DNA from: Ipomoea triloba
Lineage: Eukaryota; Streptophyta; Magnoliopsida; Solanales; Convolvulaceae
DNA length: 64,000 bases
Direction of reading: 5' to 3'
Assembly (NCBI RefSeq): GCF_003576645.1
Contig: NC_044929.1
Coordinates: forward strand, 23,257,206-23,321,205
The notes below the pieces were generated by a model. The model ran no database searches. It saw only the letters and a program-made list of their open reading frames with translations, and was not told the DNA's origin. Numbering within the stretch: position 1 is the stretch's first letter; the number at the start of each line of letters is the position of its first letter. A program made the translations under genes and the position numbers. Below are positions 12,691-33,575 of this stretch, in pieces.

Positions 12691-13200
12691 TAAGAAAGTT
12701 GGTGAATAATTTGCGAAAAAAAATGGTTGCCAACAATTTTAATTTACTTATTAACTGTTTAATTAACCCGATTAAATTATTGAGCCTAGCAAAAACTTGG
12801 CAAGGTGCAACTTGCAGCTACCGCGTTACGGCGTTAGCAACTGGGCATATAGCCGACTCTTTGCGGCAAATTGCTACACTTGCGGCTTTACATCATTGAC
12901 CACCACTTGCATGACCCTTTCGAATCCCAATTTGCTCCTTGCTACATTGCCACAATACATATATAAAATTGTAGTATTAGGTAATTATTACAAATACCAT
13001 ATTCTATTGTGAGAAGAAAATATCATATTTTATGTTCTGAAATAGGTGAGTAAGTAAGTGAAGCATAATTATCGTGTTAAAATATTACAAATTTGATTGC
13101 TGTTAACACTTTTTTGTCATTTGTTTAGGTCGATTGTTATCAACAATTTCTCATCACAAAACATCATCGGTTGAACTTTTAAATTTTATTATAATTTTTT
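12691..13200. other. Intergenic, GC-richer island at 12780-12950
   Basis: A stretch of more balanced composition (GCTACCGCGTTACGGCGTTA, CTTTGCGGCAAATTGCTAC) sits within AT-rich sequence. It has no recognisable protein or RNA and may be the remnant of a transposon. I see nothing else here. Confidence 0.4.
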
Positions 13201-13214
13201 AATAAATCATATAT

Positions 13215-13480
13215 GGTGTAATTTGGATCAAATCTTTCAAATTCACCGACTTGTTAATTAATTTGAAACGTCATTGTAAAATTAGTTTAAAAAATTTCAA
13301 GCTTGGTGTAATTTTAGTCAAATCTTTCAAATATGCCAATTCGATAATTAATTTGAAACTTCATTGCAAATTTAGTTAATTTTTTCAAATATGATGTAAT
13401 TTAGGTCAAGTATTTTAAATATGTCAAACTGATAATTAATTTGAATCTTCATTATAAATTTAGTTAAACTTTTTTAAAAA
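13215..13480 (+). repeat. Three-copy tandem repeat, about 88-90 bp
   Basis: Units begin GGTGTAATTT at 13215, GGTGTAATTT at 13305 and GATGTAATTT at 13393. Each contains TCAAATCTTTCAAATNTGCC-like and TTAATTTGAAACNTCATT blocks. The copies are diverged by point changes and small indels. Confidence 0.8.
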
Positions 13481-14657
13481 ATCCGAATTTATATTACATT
13501 CAAAATTTTAGTATCGCTTATATGTCAATTAATTTATGACATTCAAATTACTTAAAAAGTTATACATCAACATCAAGCACATTCTTCATATAAGGTAGAA
13601 GTCTTAATACAAATGGAAATAAATATTTACCCACTATAATACTTATAAATAAGTAATTTCGACTTTACTAATTTTGTAATTTCAAATGGTATTTTAAAAT
13701 ATATTTCATCAAATATAAAAAAGGGTAAGAATTTTTTCGTAAGGGTGTTTGTTGTAAAACACCCTCTCTTTGATCTCAGAAAAAAGGGATAATATACTAA
13801 TATAAGATGATAAAATTAGATAGTTGCTTCTAGTTGATGTGTTCCAATTATATGCATTTTATCAAAAAATTTCTAAAATACCTTAAATTATTTTAGGAAC
13901 ATAACTATTTACATTCTAGGAAAACTTGATAAATCATCTCAAAGCTTATATTATTTCTTATTTTTAGAATAAAATATCTCTCGTGAAGCCGTAGGAATGT
14001 AAGATCGCATGTTTTAGGGATCAAGTGTTAGGTAATTTTATTTATAGAAAATACAAATATTTGCTTCATAAGAGAATATATAATTAAACTTCCAAAATTA
14101 GTGTGTCTATATTGTTAGACCGGATTGTGTTTCTATAAAATCGAATGGTAAATTATACTAAAAATTTAAATTTAATATGAAATTTGAGAGAACAGAATCT
14201 AACGAAAGTTGAAGTTTTAATTAATTATTAATTAATTAAATGAGATGCATCATTAATTAATTGTTACAAGACATATATTTTGTGCATCCGCCGCTGATGT
14301 GGCACGTTGTCATCCTATTAGCTCAATGATAACGCCTTAGCCGTTATGTTATTTTATTTGGATTCTATTTACCTTTTATATAATATATGCTTTAAATACA
14401 GTATTTTCGGCAGTAAAAAGGAAAAAAATCTCAGTATTTCAGCAAGAGGCGGAGCTCGATAACTAATTCCCCGCAATCATTCACCTTCCCAATATTTTAT
14501 TTTTTATTTTAATTTTCTATGTAATTTTGCTTAAATTTCATTCCTAAATCCATTCGTTGTTGTATTTATATTCGGAATTCGGGATCGGTATAACTCTCTG
14601 TCGTCTGATTCTCTGCAACAAGTTCCTGGATCGATCGAAGAGTAAGATCAGAAGAAC
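13481..14657. other. Intergenic and 5' region of the AAA gene
   Basis: AT-rich sequence with no gene seen up to about 14400. The 5' UTR of the FHA/AAA gene probably lies within about 14430-14657. A short palindromic TTAATTAATTATTAATTAATTAA tract lies near 14218-14240. Confidence 0.5.
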
Positions 14658-24313
<9,656 letters not shown>

Positions 24314-25135
24314 AGAGGGGATTTCTTTCTCAAGTGTATAGCTTATTGTAGAGAGATCTTTAGGTAGTCAAAATGTTGATCTCATCTTCTTCATGGTGGG
24401 GGAATGGGGCCTTAATGCATGGAAATTCCAGTTTCAGGTCCCTTTAGATTCAGAATTTCTTTCTTCTCAACCAGGCGTGTATCATATTTCAATTTAATTT
24501 TAATAATTTATAGGTGGTTTTGACTTATCAAAATTTAATTTATTTCATATAATTGTATCATTAAATTATTACTGATGAGATTAATTGATGCTATTAGTAT
24601 TTTTAAAAATTTAAACTTTAAAAAATGTATTTTAAATGTACTATTTTTTTTTTTGCATGTGGGTAGTCATTTGGGGCTGTCATGGCCGCCAAATTGATGC
24701 TCTTTACAAATAACCTAAAAGGAAAATAAATTTCTTAGCTCTATGGATAATTTTGAGCCCTTAGGTAAATTGTATACTTAATGGGATTGAATCGTGTTCT
24801 ATCTACTTGGTCACCTTATTCGGGGATTACTCAGTCATTCTTTTTGGGAGGCTAACTGTTGCATTCTTCTTTGCATGGGATGGTAAAATGCAGTAGTTGA
24901 TAAATGAAGTTGAAAAAAAAATTAAAAATTCTTGGATCTTATAAGTGCAAGTTAAATAACAGAACAGACTAAATCTGAAAATCACTTACACCATAAGAAC
25001 TAAGAACACAGTTGATTTACAAAATATGTTGAGATGTTTGGCAAACAGCAGTTAATTCGAGTACATTGAGATATTTGCTAAACATGGGTGAATTCCACCC
25101 ACTAAACATAAACATAAACGATGTTGTTTTGGTCA
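24314..25135. other. Intergenic between convergent AAA ATPase and NLA genes
   Basis: Holds the 3' UTRs of both genes and AT-rich sequence. I see no gene or clear mobile element. Confidence 0.6.
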
Positions 25136-27438
25136 TCAGACTCCCATTAATGTGCGACACTGAGATTCCCAGTGCTCCTTCGCTTGCTTAACTCTTTCTT
25201 TTCTCTCGTACTGAAGCCGCTCTTCCCAGTACTCGGGACAACTGCAGAAAGGCGTTTAATTGTGGATTGCAAGTTCAAAGAACACAATTTCATAAAACAT
25301 TCGGATACACTTATCTGACTTCTTGTGTGTGTAAACATACCTTCGGCTTAATAGCATGTTAAGCTCCTCGAGATGCACTGCTCCTTCATAGACGCCTCCC
25401 TGAAATCAACTCAAATAAGCTACTCGCCAAAATTTTTGTAGAACGGAACATAGATCATGGCAAGAAGTTCTTCACTTACCTCTCGGCACAGAGGGCATTT
25501 TTCAGTGTGGTTTGCTGCCTTAAGCCCATCCACGATGGTCACTGATGCAGTTTTGCAAGCACACATGTAGCAGAAGAAATGACCACACGTTAAGGATACT
25601 GGGTCGAAGAGAGTATCCTGTAAAACAATGTCAGAAGTCCTTTACACAACATGGATTTCAAATCTAAACCGAACCCTGCATATAGCTAAAATGGAACCAT
25701 AAACTAGTTAATATGGAGAACAAGATTATAAGCAGTTTATGTCTAGCACGTTGGCAACCTAATAGTTTACTTTGATTTACAAGAAAGTCCACGGCAGCTG
25801 AAAGGCCTAAGGAGGTAAACCAGCCAAAGTTGTCCATAGCTGACTGGCTTAAACCAAGAAAGCCAATAAACAGCTCTCATAAGGAGTAAAACTTTGTTAC
25901 CAAGCCAACTGTCCGACCAACTTGGCTGAGGCTGTCCCGCCTAATAGTTTACCATGTCTATGGTAGTATGGTGTCAGACACACAACAATGCCTTTTCACA
26001 TGTCATAGATAAGCACTCCAAACATAATATTTTAAAGCCAAAAAACCCTAATAAAATACAAATGAAATCTAGGAAGGTGCAACAGATCTTACATAATATA
26101 AAACGATTCAATCATGAGGCCAGTACAACAATGCAAGATCCATTTAAGATGTCTGGGCACTTACCAAACATATAGAACAAGTCAAGTCGAGATCAAGCTT
26201 GATGGAATCGAAGAGCTCACACGAGAGAGATGGTTTCCCGTCTTTGAGTACTAAAGAACAGCCACCAAAGAGAGCAATAATGGCCTTCTTTGCACTGGCC
26301 TCATCAGTCTCCCTCATATTAATGTGGAAAGCCATAAGCTCACACAGCCATGGCGACTGAAGTATCTCCATGTGCATACTCTGCGCTTGGGACTTGAATG
26401 CTTGGCCTTGCTTAGAGTAGTGAATCTACAAGTTAAAAACGGTGAAGTCAAGCTCAATGGCATCAAATTCACCTCGGTTTTCAAATCACTTAAGCAGCAA
26501 ACACCAAATTACCTTGTCATATTTCTTGAGTATTTTGCGCACTGCAACGGCATTGATTATAGCATAAGTGACCAAATCCTTTCCTTCTTGACTCAAAGCT
26601 CCATGGTTCCCATATAATCTGCCTTTAAACCAGAACAAACACCTGCTAAAACCCGAGGCAAGATGCAAGTCCAGCAATTTCTGGGCACGTTCATTGAAAC
26701 ACCCCACCACTGCAGACATCTCATTGAGAAGTGAAGGGAAAAATGTCCCATCACACACTGCACAGCAAATTAGAAAGTAATAAGCAGCGATCAAATCGAA
26801 ATATGCCTCAGATATTCGAACCCATGACCTCTGAGGTTCGCTCTGATAGACACAACTAAAAATCACTGCATATATTATATGCTCAACAGATCAGAGTGAA
26901 ACATGCCTCAGATATTTGAACCCATGACCTCTTGCATGAGGTTCGCTTTGATATCAAATTGAAGCATTTGCTCTGACACAACTAAAAATCACTGCATATA
27001 TTATATGCTCAATCGATCAAATTAAGTGAATCCATGTAATTCTGTATTTCAAGTCAAGATTAACCAGTATCAGATCAAAAGATGCAGAAAATTCAAACCT
27101 TTAAGACACAGAAATGGTGGGGGGGACTGGATAGTGTTAGAGACAAATTAAAGGAAGAAACATAATCAGAGAATGGAGATAAAAAGAACAGAACCCAGAG
27201 TAGACATTAGAGCAATCAACCTGAATTTCTACAAACGATTTGATTACAAATGAAAGACGTGATTACCTGGGCACTTCTTGGGGCAAGTGGAGCTGTCGTG
27301 AGGGGTGGAGTGTTCATGTGAATGCAGGTCTCTCCTACACCTCTTCAAGATCTTCTTGAGCTTTTTGAAGCCCACACTGGGCAGCTTCTTCTGCTTTTGC
27401 CCCTGCATGTACTCCTCATATTTCTTGCAAAATTTCAT
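25136..27438 (-). CDS. NLA: SPX-RING E3 ubiquitin ligase, NLA/BAH1 type
   Basis: NLA proteins ubiquitinate phosphate (PHT1) and nitrate transporters and adapt plants to nutrient supply. Six exons on the minus strand: 27438-27267, 26757-26513, 26425-26165, 25617-25480, 25399-25341, 25241-25136 (326 aa, all phases match). The N-terminal SPX domain starts [12 protein letters not shown] and includes [17 protein letters not shown], whose lysines would bind inositol polyphosphate. The RING finger is split by intron 3: CSIC (222-225) ends exon 3, and exon 4 gives [12 protein letters not shown] and CPLCRE. The C-terminus has a charged helix ([20 protein letters not shown]). An upstream in-frame ATG (27471) is rejected because SPX proteins begin at MKFxK. 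Length is close to the usual ~335 aa. Introns 1 and 3 hold repeats. Confidence 0.94.
25745..25945 (-). mobile_element. SINE-like repeat in NLA intron 3
   Basis: On the minus strand it reads CCAAGTTGGTCGGACAGTTG followed by GCTTGGTAAC, then GGCTTTCTTGGTTTAAGCC and CAGCTATGGAC. It is the same family as the plus-strand copy at about 35640-35800. Confidence 0.6.
26803..27020. repeat. Direct duplication (~100 bp) in NLA intron 1
   Basis: The block from ATGCCTCAGATATTCGAACC to CACTGCATATATTATATGCT (26803-26893) recurs at 26904-27017 with a small internal insertion. Each unit carries a tRNA B-box-like TTCGAACCCATGACCT, so it may be SINE- or LTR-derived. Confidence 0.75.
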
Positions 27439-27960
27439 CTTTTTTTCTGCCCTTCTCTCCCTCTGCTCCAAACCAGTGACCGATCAAATCCTGGGGAAAT
27501 GGAATGGATTTTCAGCTCAATCTCAGAGAGTAATTCTGCTTTGAATGCTTTAATTTATTCACTCACTGCTCTTTTAATTCATTTGTTTAAATCCCAGAAA
27601 CCCAAATGCTTCTTATAATTCTCCCTCATACGATCTCCTTCTATATCTCTAGCTAAAACGGCGGTCAGAAGGACACCTGATGGCGCTACGGAACAGGTCA
27701 ATTTCTAGGTGGGTAATCGTGGGAATCTCGCGCCCCATTTAACGTTAGACGGTGACATTCCTGTTTAAGGAAAATATTAAATAAATAAAGAAAAGAAAGC
27801 CAGCAATAGTGTCATTGCAAAATCTTACCATGTAAGGATATTGACTACCATAAATAGAAGAAAATGGCAACCCGTATGTTTTTTTCTCAAAATGTAGAAT
27901 CTCCAACCCCGACCAGACAGAGTATCTGATACAATGTAAATCATGATAATTCAAATTGAA
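27439..27960 (-). promoter_or_regulatory. NLA 5' UTR/promoter region
   Basis: Sequence upstream of the NLA start on the minus strand. It is rich in A/G on that strand close to the ATG. No TATA box or specific site was identified with confidence. Confidence 0.35.
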
Positions 27961-27967
27961 CCAAAAG

Positions 27968-28200
27968 TTATGTTGGTCAGACGGTTAGTTTGGTATTCAC
28001 GGTTTGACTCAATCAGTTATGAATAATTTAAATCAGTTTATTTTGTTGTGATCTTTTACCAATTAGAGTCTTAATGTGATGTTTACTAATACACATTTTC
28101 GAGTGCAAAACAAAAAAAGAATGAATTATTTTTATAAATAGTATGAGCCCGAACACCAAGTTGGTTTGATCACTATCCGAATTATAAGTTCATAATGGTA
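27968..28200 (+). mobile_element. Truncated SINE-like remnants
   Basis: GTTGGTCAGACGGTTAGTTT and GACTCAATCAGTTATG match the plus-strand SINE at about 35640-35800 with internal loss. A second fragment near 28148-28195 (CCAAGTTGGTTTGATCACTA) resembles its head. Confidence 0.45.
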
Positions 28201-29293
28201 AAGATATCAAATGCTGAATGGAAAAAAAAAATTAAATCACAAATCAAAAAAAAAAATTCTTGTTTGTTTTATGCAAAATAAACACAACGTTAACGTTCAA
28301 AATTATGATTTTTTTAAAAGGTGGAATATTTGTTTGGATATGCAAAGGAATGAATTGAGGATATACTCAGTGTCAAACAATAACAAACGTGAAAATTTCA
28401 AGAAAATTATTTTATGTAATGGGGAATGTTTGGAGAATTTAAGAAATATTCCATTATATTCTTCAAGGTAGAAAACAAGAAGACAATAAAAACAAGTTAA
28501 TTGCCACCTCTAATGGTATGTAATACATTATTAAATTTAGATGCATGGTTTAGAATTACGCAAGCTACAAATATTTAAAATTGCCACTAAACCTATAAAA
28601 CTTTATATTACATTTTATAAAATGTGGTCGGTCACAATTAACGTTATCATAACATGGGTGTAATTGAACTTGACAAGCAACCTTAGCTTAGCTTCCTAGA
28701 TTTCATTTGTATTTTATTAGGGTTTTGTGGTTTTAAAATATTATATTAGTCCTTAGATATTTTGTGCATATGTTTGTCTATACAATAGTAGATAAAAACA
28801 TTGTCTTCAACAATATATTTTTGCATGTAATTTTAAGACTATATATAATAGATTTACTTTTTTCATTTAAGAGGAAGTTAGTAGCATATTTTAATGATTA
28901 AAGTCTTTTTTAAAATCATGAAATATAATAGATTTATTTCTTCATTTTGCAAGTGACATTTGTACAAAGAAAGGGATCAAAAACCTTATTCATAAAAAAA
29001 AAATTATTTCAATTGCAATATAAATATTTTAGGTATAACTATATAATAAGTGATGCTAAATAATAATTTTCATGAGGTTATTAAGTAAGTATATACCACC
29101 ACTTCATTCAAAAGGCTCCAATTAAACTCAACACAAAAAGAATATTTTATGCATTAAAGACTTATAAAATCATGAAATCGTAATAGTTAAAAAAAATCTC
29201 TAAATCTCTAATCGAGTTCAACCTCTCCTAATTACATTATGCTTTATTATCTGAATAAAAGTTAAATTTTATGGGCACAATTCAAGCGAAATC

Positions 29294-29327
<34 letters not shown>

Positions 29328-30180
29328 GTTATCCCACTCTGAAGGTCAATCAGTACACAGGATTATGCACTTTGATTTACCTAATATTAATTACAACCAC
29401 ACATATATATTATTATAATTATATAGTGAAATGCTTGATGGCCGACCAAATGGACTGCAAATGGTACGGTGGTAGTTGAAAAGCTCCATTGTAATTAAAA
29501 TATCTTAAAGTTGATAATTACTTGTTGTGACTAATTGCATTATTGTAATCTGTATAATATATTTTTGAGAGTCTGTAGAAAGCATCCATGGTGGCTTGGT
29601 GAAAAATCCACCATTAAGCGTGTCTGCTTAGCTTTAATATTATTAATTATTATGCTATCTTATCTGGTCATTATGGTAGGGTTAGTCAATATTGCATCAT
29701 TATTATACCTTCCCATCTGCCCATCCATCCATTGAATTGACACCACATCAACAAAACCATCACTCGTTTCATACCCTAATTTAAGTCAAGATTGCATTAT
29801 TGTTTTGGATATATATGTGTTTACGATTAAGCAAAGCTAGCAGAATGTGAAAGAGAAGTACGTACGTGTTCCGGCCTCCTGCCTCCTGCAATGTCACTAC
29901 TTTGCCTAAATGCATATGATGAGTAGTTTTCAACAACAATAATTTGAATGCCCGCAACTTGTACGTGGTTAAGATTTTGGTCACTTTTCTGTCTTTCTTT
30001 CATGTGATAACAAACAAGTTGGAAACTTTCTGCTTCTCTAAACAGTCGGTAGGCCGGCAATACAAAAAAGTGATCCAAGTCTTTAACTATATATATAGAG
30101 AGAGAGACTTGTTTGGTGCGACGTGCTGACAGATTTGGATTATCTCACATCAACCGTTGGAAATTAAATCAATAAAAAGA
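28201..30180. other. AT-rich intergenic region
   Basis: No convincing gene in about 2 kb. An (AT)n run lies at about 29296-29320. Small ORFs such as 28211-28471 have biased Lys/Asn content as expected for AT-rich non-coding DNA. Confidence 0.6.
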
Positions 30181-30530
30181 AGAAATAATAATGAGTTAGA
30201 GATGTAGCTATGAGTGATATAGAAGGTCAAATGAGAGGAATGAAAGTGATTTACAAAGGATTCGAGTTCCTATAAGTACGTGTTCTCGTAGGTGGATCGA
30301 CTCTGAGACGAATTTTCAATGTGCTCAGAGAACCTGTTGATAATTTTGGTCTCGTAGATACTCATCCAATGTCTCCCATTCATAGATTTGCACCTGCCTT
30401 TATAGATCGAGTTCGAGTTAGATACACAAAGTAAAATTCTCTATTTTTGAAACATGAATTAAAGTAGTAGATCTTTTAGCCCCTTATCGCTGTGGAGGAA
30501 AGGTCGAACTTTTCGGATGAGGATGCTTAT
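30181..30530 (+). pseudogene. atpB (fragment): Nuclear plastid DNA fragment (NUPT): decayed atpB
   Basis: The plus-strand translation follows the beta subunit of chloroplast ATP synthase in order: [70 protein letters not shown]. The fragment lies between the N-terminal barrel and the P-loop. It contains several stops, frame changes and many substitutions, so it is not functional. It is too diverged to be recent or contaminating plastid sequence. The rest of the plastid gene is not seen on either side. Confidence 0.85.
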
Positions 30531-32094
30531 AGAGATCGGATTTATTTTTCAACCCGGTGGCATTTTGATAATTTCAATGATATGCTGGTGCATTTATATA
30601 TGTTTGGTGTTTTGAGTTCAATGCACCGTCAAACATTCCCATGTGCACAACATACCAACACTTAGTGCACCCCATATCAACATGTAATTCGTCAGACCCT
30701 CACTTAATACACCACCAAAATATATTTGGTGTAGAAAATTACCGGCGCTTTTTTTCTTTTATTATTGATTTCTAGGTGTTGCACTTGAAGTGGATTATAT
30801 ATATAGTGATACAGTGTCTTCCCAAATGTGAAAAAGGTATATACATGCATTTTGCAGCAGTGTGCAGACAAGGACATAAAAATTATTGTCTTTGTTGACG
30901 GCAAGCTTTAATTTTCCATTTTGAGTGGTTTTGGAAGTTGGAACGACAGTGGCACGGAGAAAAAGTTAAGTTGCTTGGCGTGTAAGGAGATCACAGCACA
31001 CCATAGATTTGGTAGATCTGTCATGTTGTACGTGTGTCCGCTGTCGTGTCAGATTTCAATTTTCAACCCAGACTTATCTATAGATCGAGCTAAACATCAA
31101 ATTAATTTTTGCCATTTCTTGGCCCACTTTCTAGTGTTTCTGGGCAGCATTTCATTGGGGCTGAAGGCCCAATAAAATGTTTTAGCAAGCTTTGAAAATT
31201 TTTGCCAGGATATATAAGACTCCCCTTGCTACCTTCCTCCCTAGTAAACCCCTTCCCTAGATGGCTAGGTTACCAATCATTGGAGATGACTATGGAGAAC
31301 TAGGCCTGTTGGATAGTAATTATTCTTATATTCTTAGAAAGGTCTCCTGTGCTTATCCTTAGCGTCGTCTAATTTGTTGTATTATATAAGCAAAAATAGA
31401 ATTATCTGACTGCTCGCAACCCTAGCTTTAGTTTAGTAATTTATATATGTAACTTGCAGAAGCTTAGCTTAGAGAAGTATAGATGCCAGTTTACAAAACC
31501 TCAAAAAGATAAGAGAAGGTGATACCTTCTCATTTGTACAAAAGAAACTTTAGTACATGTAATACAAAGTTTCAACTTGTAGCCCTCCCCCAGTCACTAT
31601 GGAAGCTGAGCTAGTTATTTATTAATTTTCTTAATTTGATATAGTCCGTTTTAGATAATTTATAAACACTTTTTAAATAGTGAATGCATCCATGAGTCTT
31701 ATCATAATATAATAAAATCGTAGGAAGGTAAGAACAAAGTACATGTTGGCATGTTGTAACGGGTTGCGTATATTTAGGATTACTTTATATGGCTTTAGCA
31801 TATTTTAAGAAAGTGGAACAGCATAAGATTCTAGTTAATTACGGCATCTGATCTTCTTCAGAAAGTCAGGTTTCTCTTTGCTGTTGTTACCTGTCAAAAC
31901 TATTCTTCTGAGTTCTGCCAGCGAATCTAGTTCTGTTCCTCGTCCCACTGTTTCTGATCACACGTTTCTGTGCTCTGGATCATACTAGAACACCCTTTTG
32001 TGTTTTACTGTTGTGCTATAAATAATTAATTGTTGACTTCTGAAACTGTCTACATATATATCCTCCGATAAAAAAACTTCACCGGAATTTGAGA
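30531..32094. other. Intergenic region upstream of the USP gene
   Basis: No gene recognised. A TATA-like CTATAAATAA at 32016-32025 lies about 75 bp before the USP start and is probably its core promoter. Confidence 0.5.
32016..32025 (+). promoter_or_regulatory. TATA box of the USP gene
   Basis: CTATAAATAA about 70-80 bp before the start codon at 32095. The implied transcription start is near 32050. Confidence 0.5.
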
Positions 32095-33240
32095 ATGGCA
32101 GCGGCGGCGGCGGAGAAACCGGTTATGGTGGTTGCGGTGGACGAAAGCGAACATAGCTTCTATGCTCTGGGATGGACTTTAGATCACTTCTTCACCGGCC
32201 CCGTGTCGCCTTTCAGGCTCGTCCTCGTCCACGCCAAGCCTTCTCCGGCTAGCGCCGTCGGCCTCGCCGGCCCCGGTAACCCAACAGCTTTTAATTCTTG
32301 AAAATTATGATCGATGTTACAGATTGAGGTACGAGGTTCTTGTTGTTAAACCTTAAAATCTTGCAGGCGCGGCTGATGTGTTGCCATACGTGGATTCGGA
32401 CTTGAAGAAGATTGCTGCGCGGGTTATTGAGCAGGCCAAGGAAATCTGCGCCTCTAAATCGGTAATTTTAATTTGGATAGATAGTTTCAGTTCTTTACTG
32501 ATTAATTAATTATTTTAATGTCTTTTTTTGGGTACTAAATTTATGTTTCATCGTCGCAGGTTGATGAGCCCATGGTCGAGATCATGGAAGGGGATGCCAG
32601 GAATGTCCTCTGCGAAAGTGTGGAGAAATACCATGCCTCTATCTTGGTTGTCGGCAGCCATGGCTATGGAGCTATCAAGAGGTAAACAATAAATACATTT
32701 TCTTTTCTTTTTTTCTTGTTTATCTAATTACTAAAAACAACATTAGGATTATGCCAGAAGCAAAAGCAAAATAGCTCATAATCAAGACATAACTTTATTT
32801 CGTTTAACTATCATCACATTTTTTCGAGGCAGAACTTCACTCTTCACCATTGTTAGATTTAACTCTTCTGTCTAACAATTTCCTAACAACCAATTACTAA
32901 ACTTTGTCTTTTACCGGCGCCAAACAAAAAATCATATTAACTTCTAGCCGGAGCAGTTTATTGACTTTCATAGTTTGAGTCTATCAATTATACACAATTT
33001 TAATTGATTTACATCTTCTTATGATCCTTTGTTGCTAGGATCACAAGACATGATTTACTATATGCACACTTTTAAACATTCAGTGTGGGTTTCTCTTGTT
33101 ATGCATAAAAAAAAAAAAAAGGTCATATTCTAACAGTGATTTCTGCTGGCAGGGCTGTTCTGGGCAGTGTAAGCGACTACTGCGCTCATCATGCTCACTG
33201 CACTGTCATGATCGTGAAGAAGCCCAAGCACAAAACCTAA
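32095..33240 (+). CDS. Universal stress protein (UspA-type) domain protein
   Basis: Small single-domain plant USP, a nucleotide-binding alpha/beta protein implicated in stress responses. Four exons: 32095-32275, 32367-32461, 32560-32681, 33153-33240 (161 aa, phases match). After an Ala-rich start come VMVVAVDESEHSFYALGWTL (first strand and helix with the Asp of the nucleotide site), LVLVHAKP, the helix ending in CASKS, and the ATP-type loop GSHGYGAIKR, then AVLGSVSDYCAHHAHCTVMI, which fits the G-x2-G-x9-G(S/T) pattern. The C-terminus is VKKPKHKT. The 5' exon is GC-rich relative to its surroundings. Convergent with the beta-glucosidase gene, with only 335 bp between stop codons. Confidence 0.92.
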
Positions 33241-33575
33241 GTTGCAGACATCATCTGCCCAGAAGAGTCCATAATTTCTATTCCAGACTACATAAAACCG
33301 TTGTCTTTCTGTTTGTCTATCTATGTGAATTGCTTGGTGTATGTATCAATCAATATAATGTACGTCTTGATGCAAGTATGCAAGAATATATAAACTCATA
33401 TATATTATCAAATCTTATTCCCATTCCCATCTCAAATCTCAATAGGAAAAGTACATGAATCTGAGTAGTAATATAATAGACTAATGTTTTGATCCAAAAT
33501 GTCATCCAACATATGTAGACAACGTTAGAGCTCATTAAACTTATTCAGAATCTGAGATTTCAGACATTTTTCAGC
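33241..33575. other. Short convergent spacer between USP and BGLU
   Basis: About 335 bp separate the two stop codons, so the 3' UTRs of the two genes lie close together or overlap. No gene seen. Confidence 0.6.

Noticed and set aside
30181..30530. Functional nuclear ATP synthase gene
   Set aside because: Stops and frame changes; only a short internal part of atpB.
31261..31320. Possible small coding exon ATGGCTAGGTTACC...
   Set aside because: No continuing open frame or splice partner and no family match.
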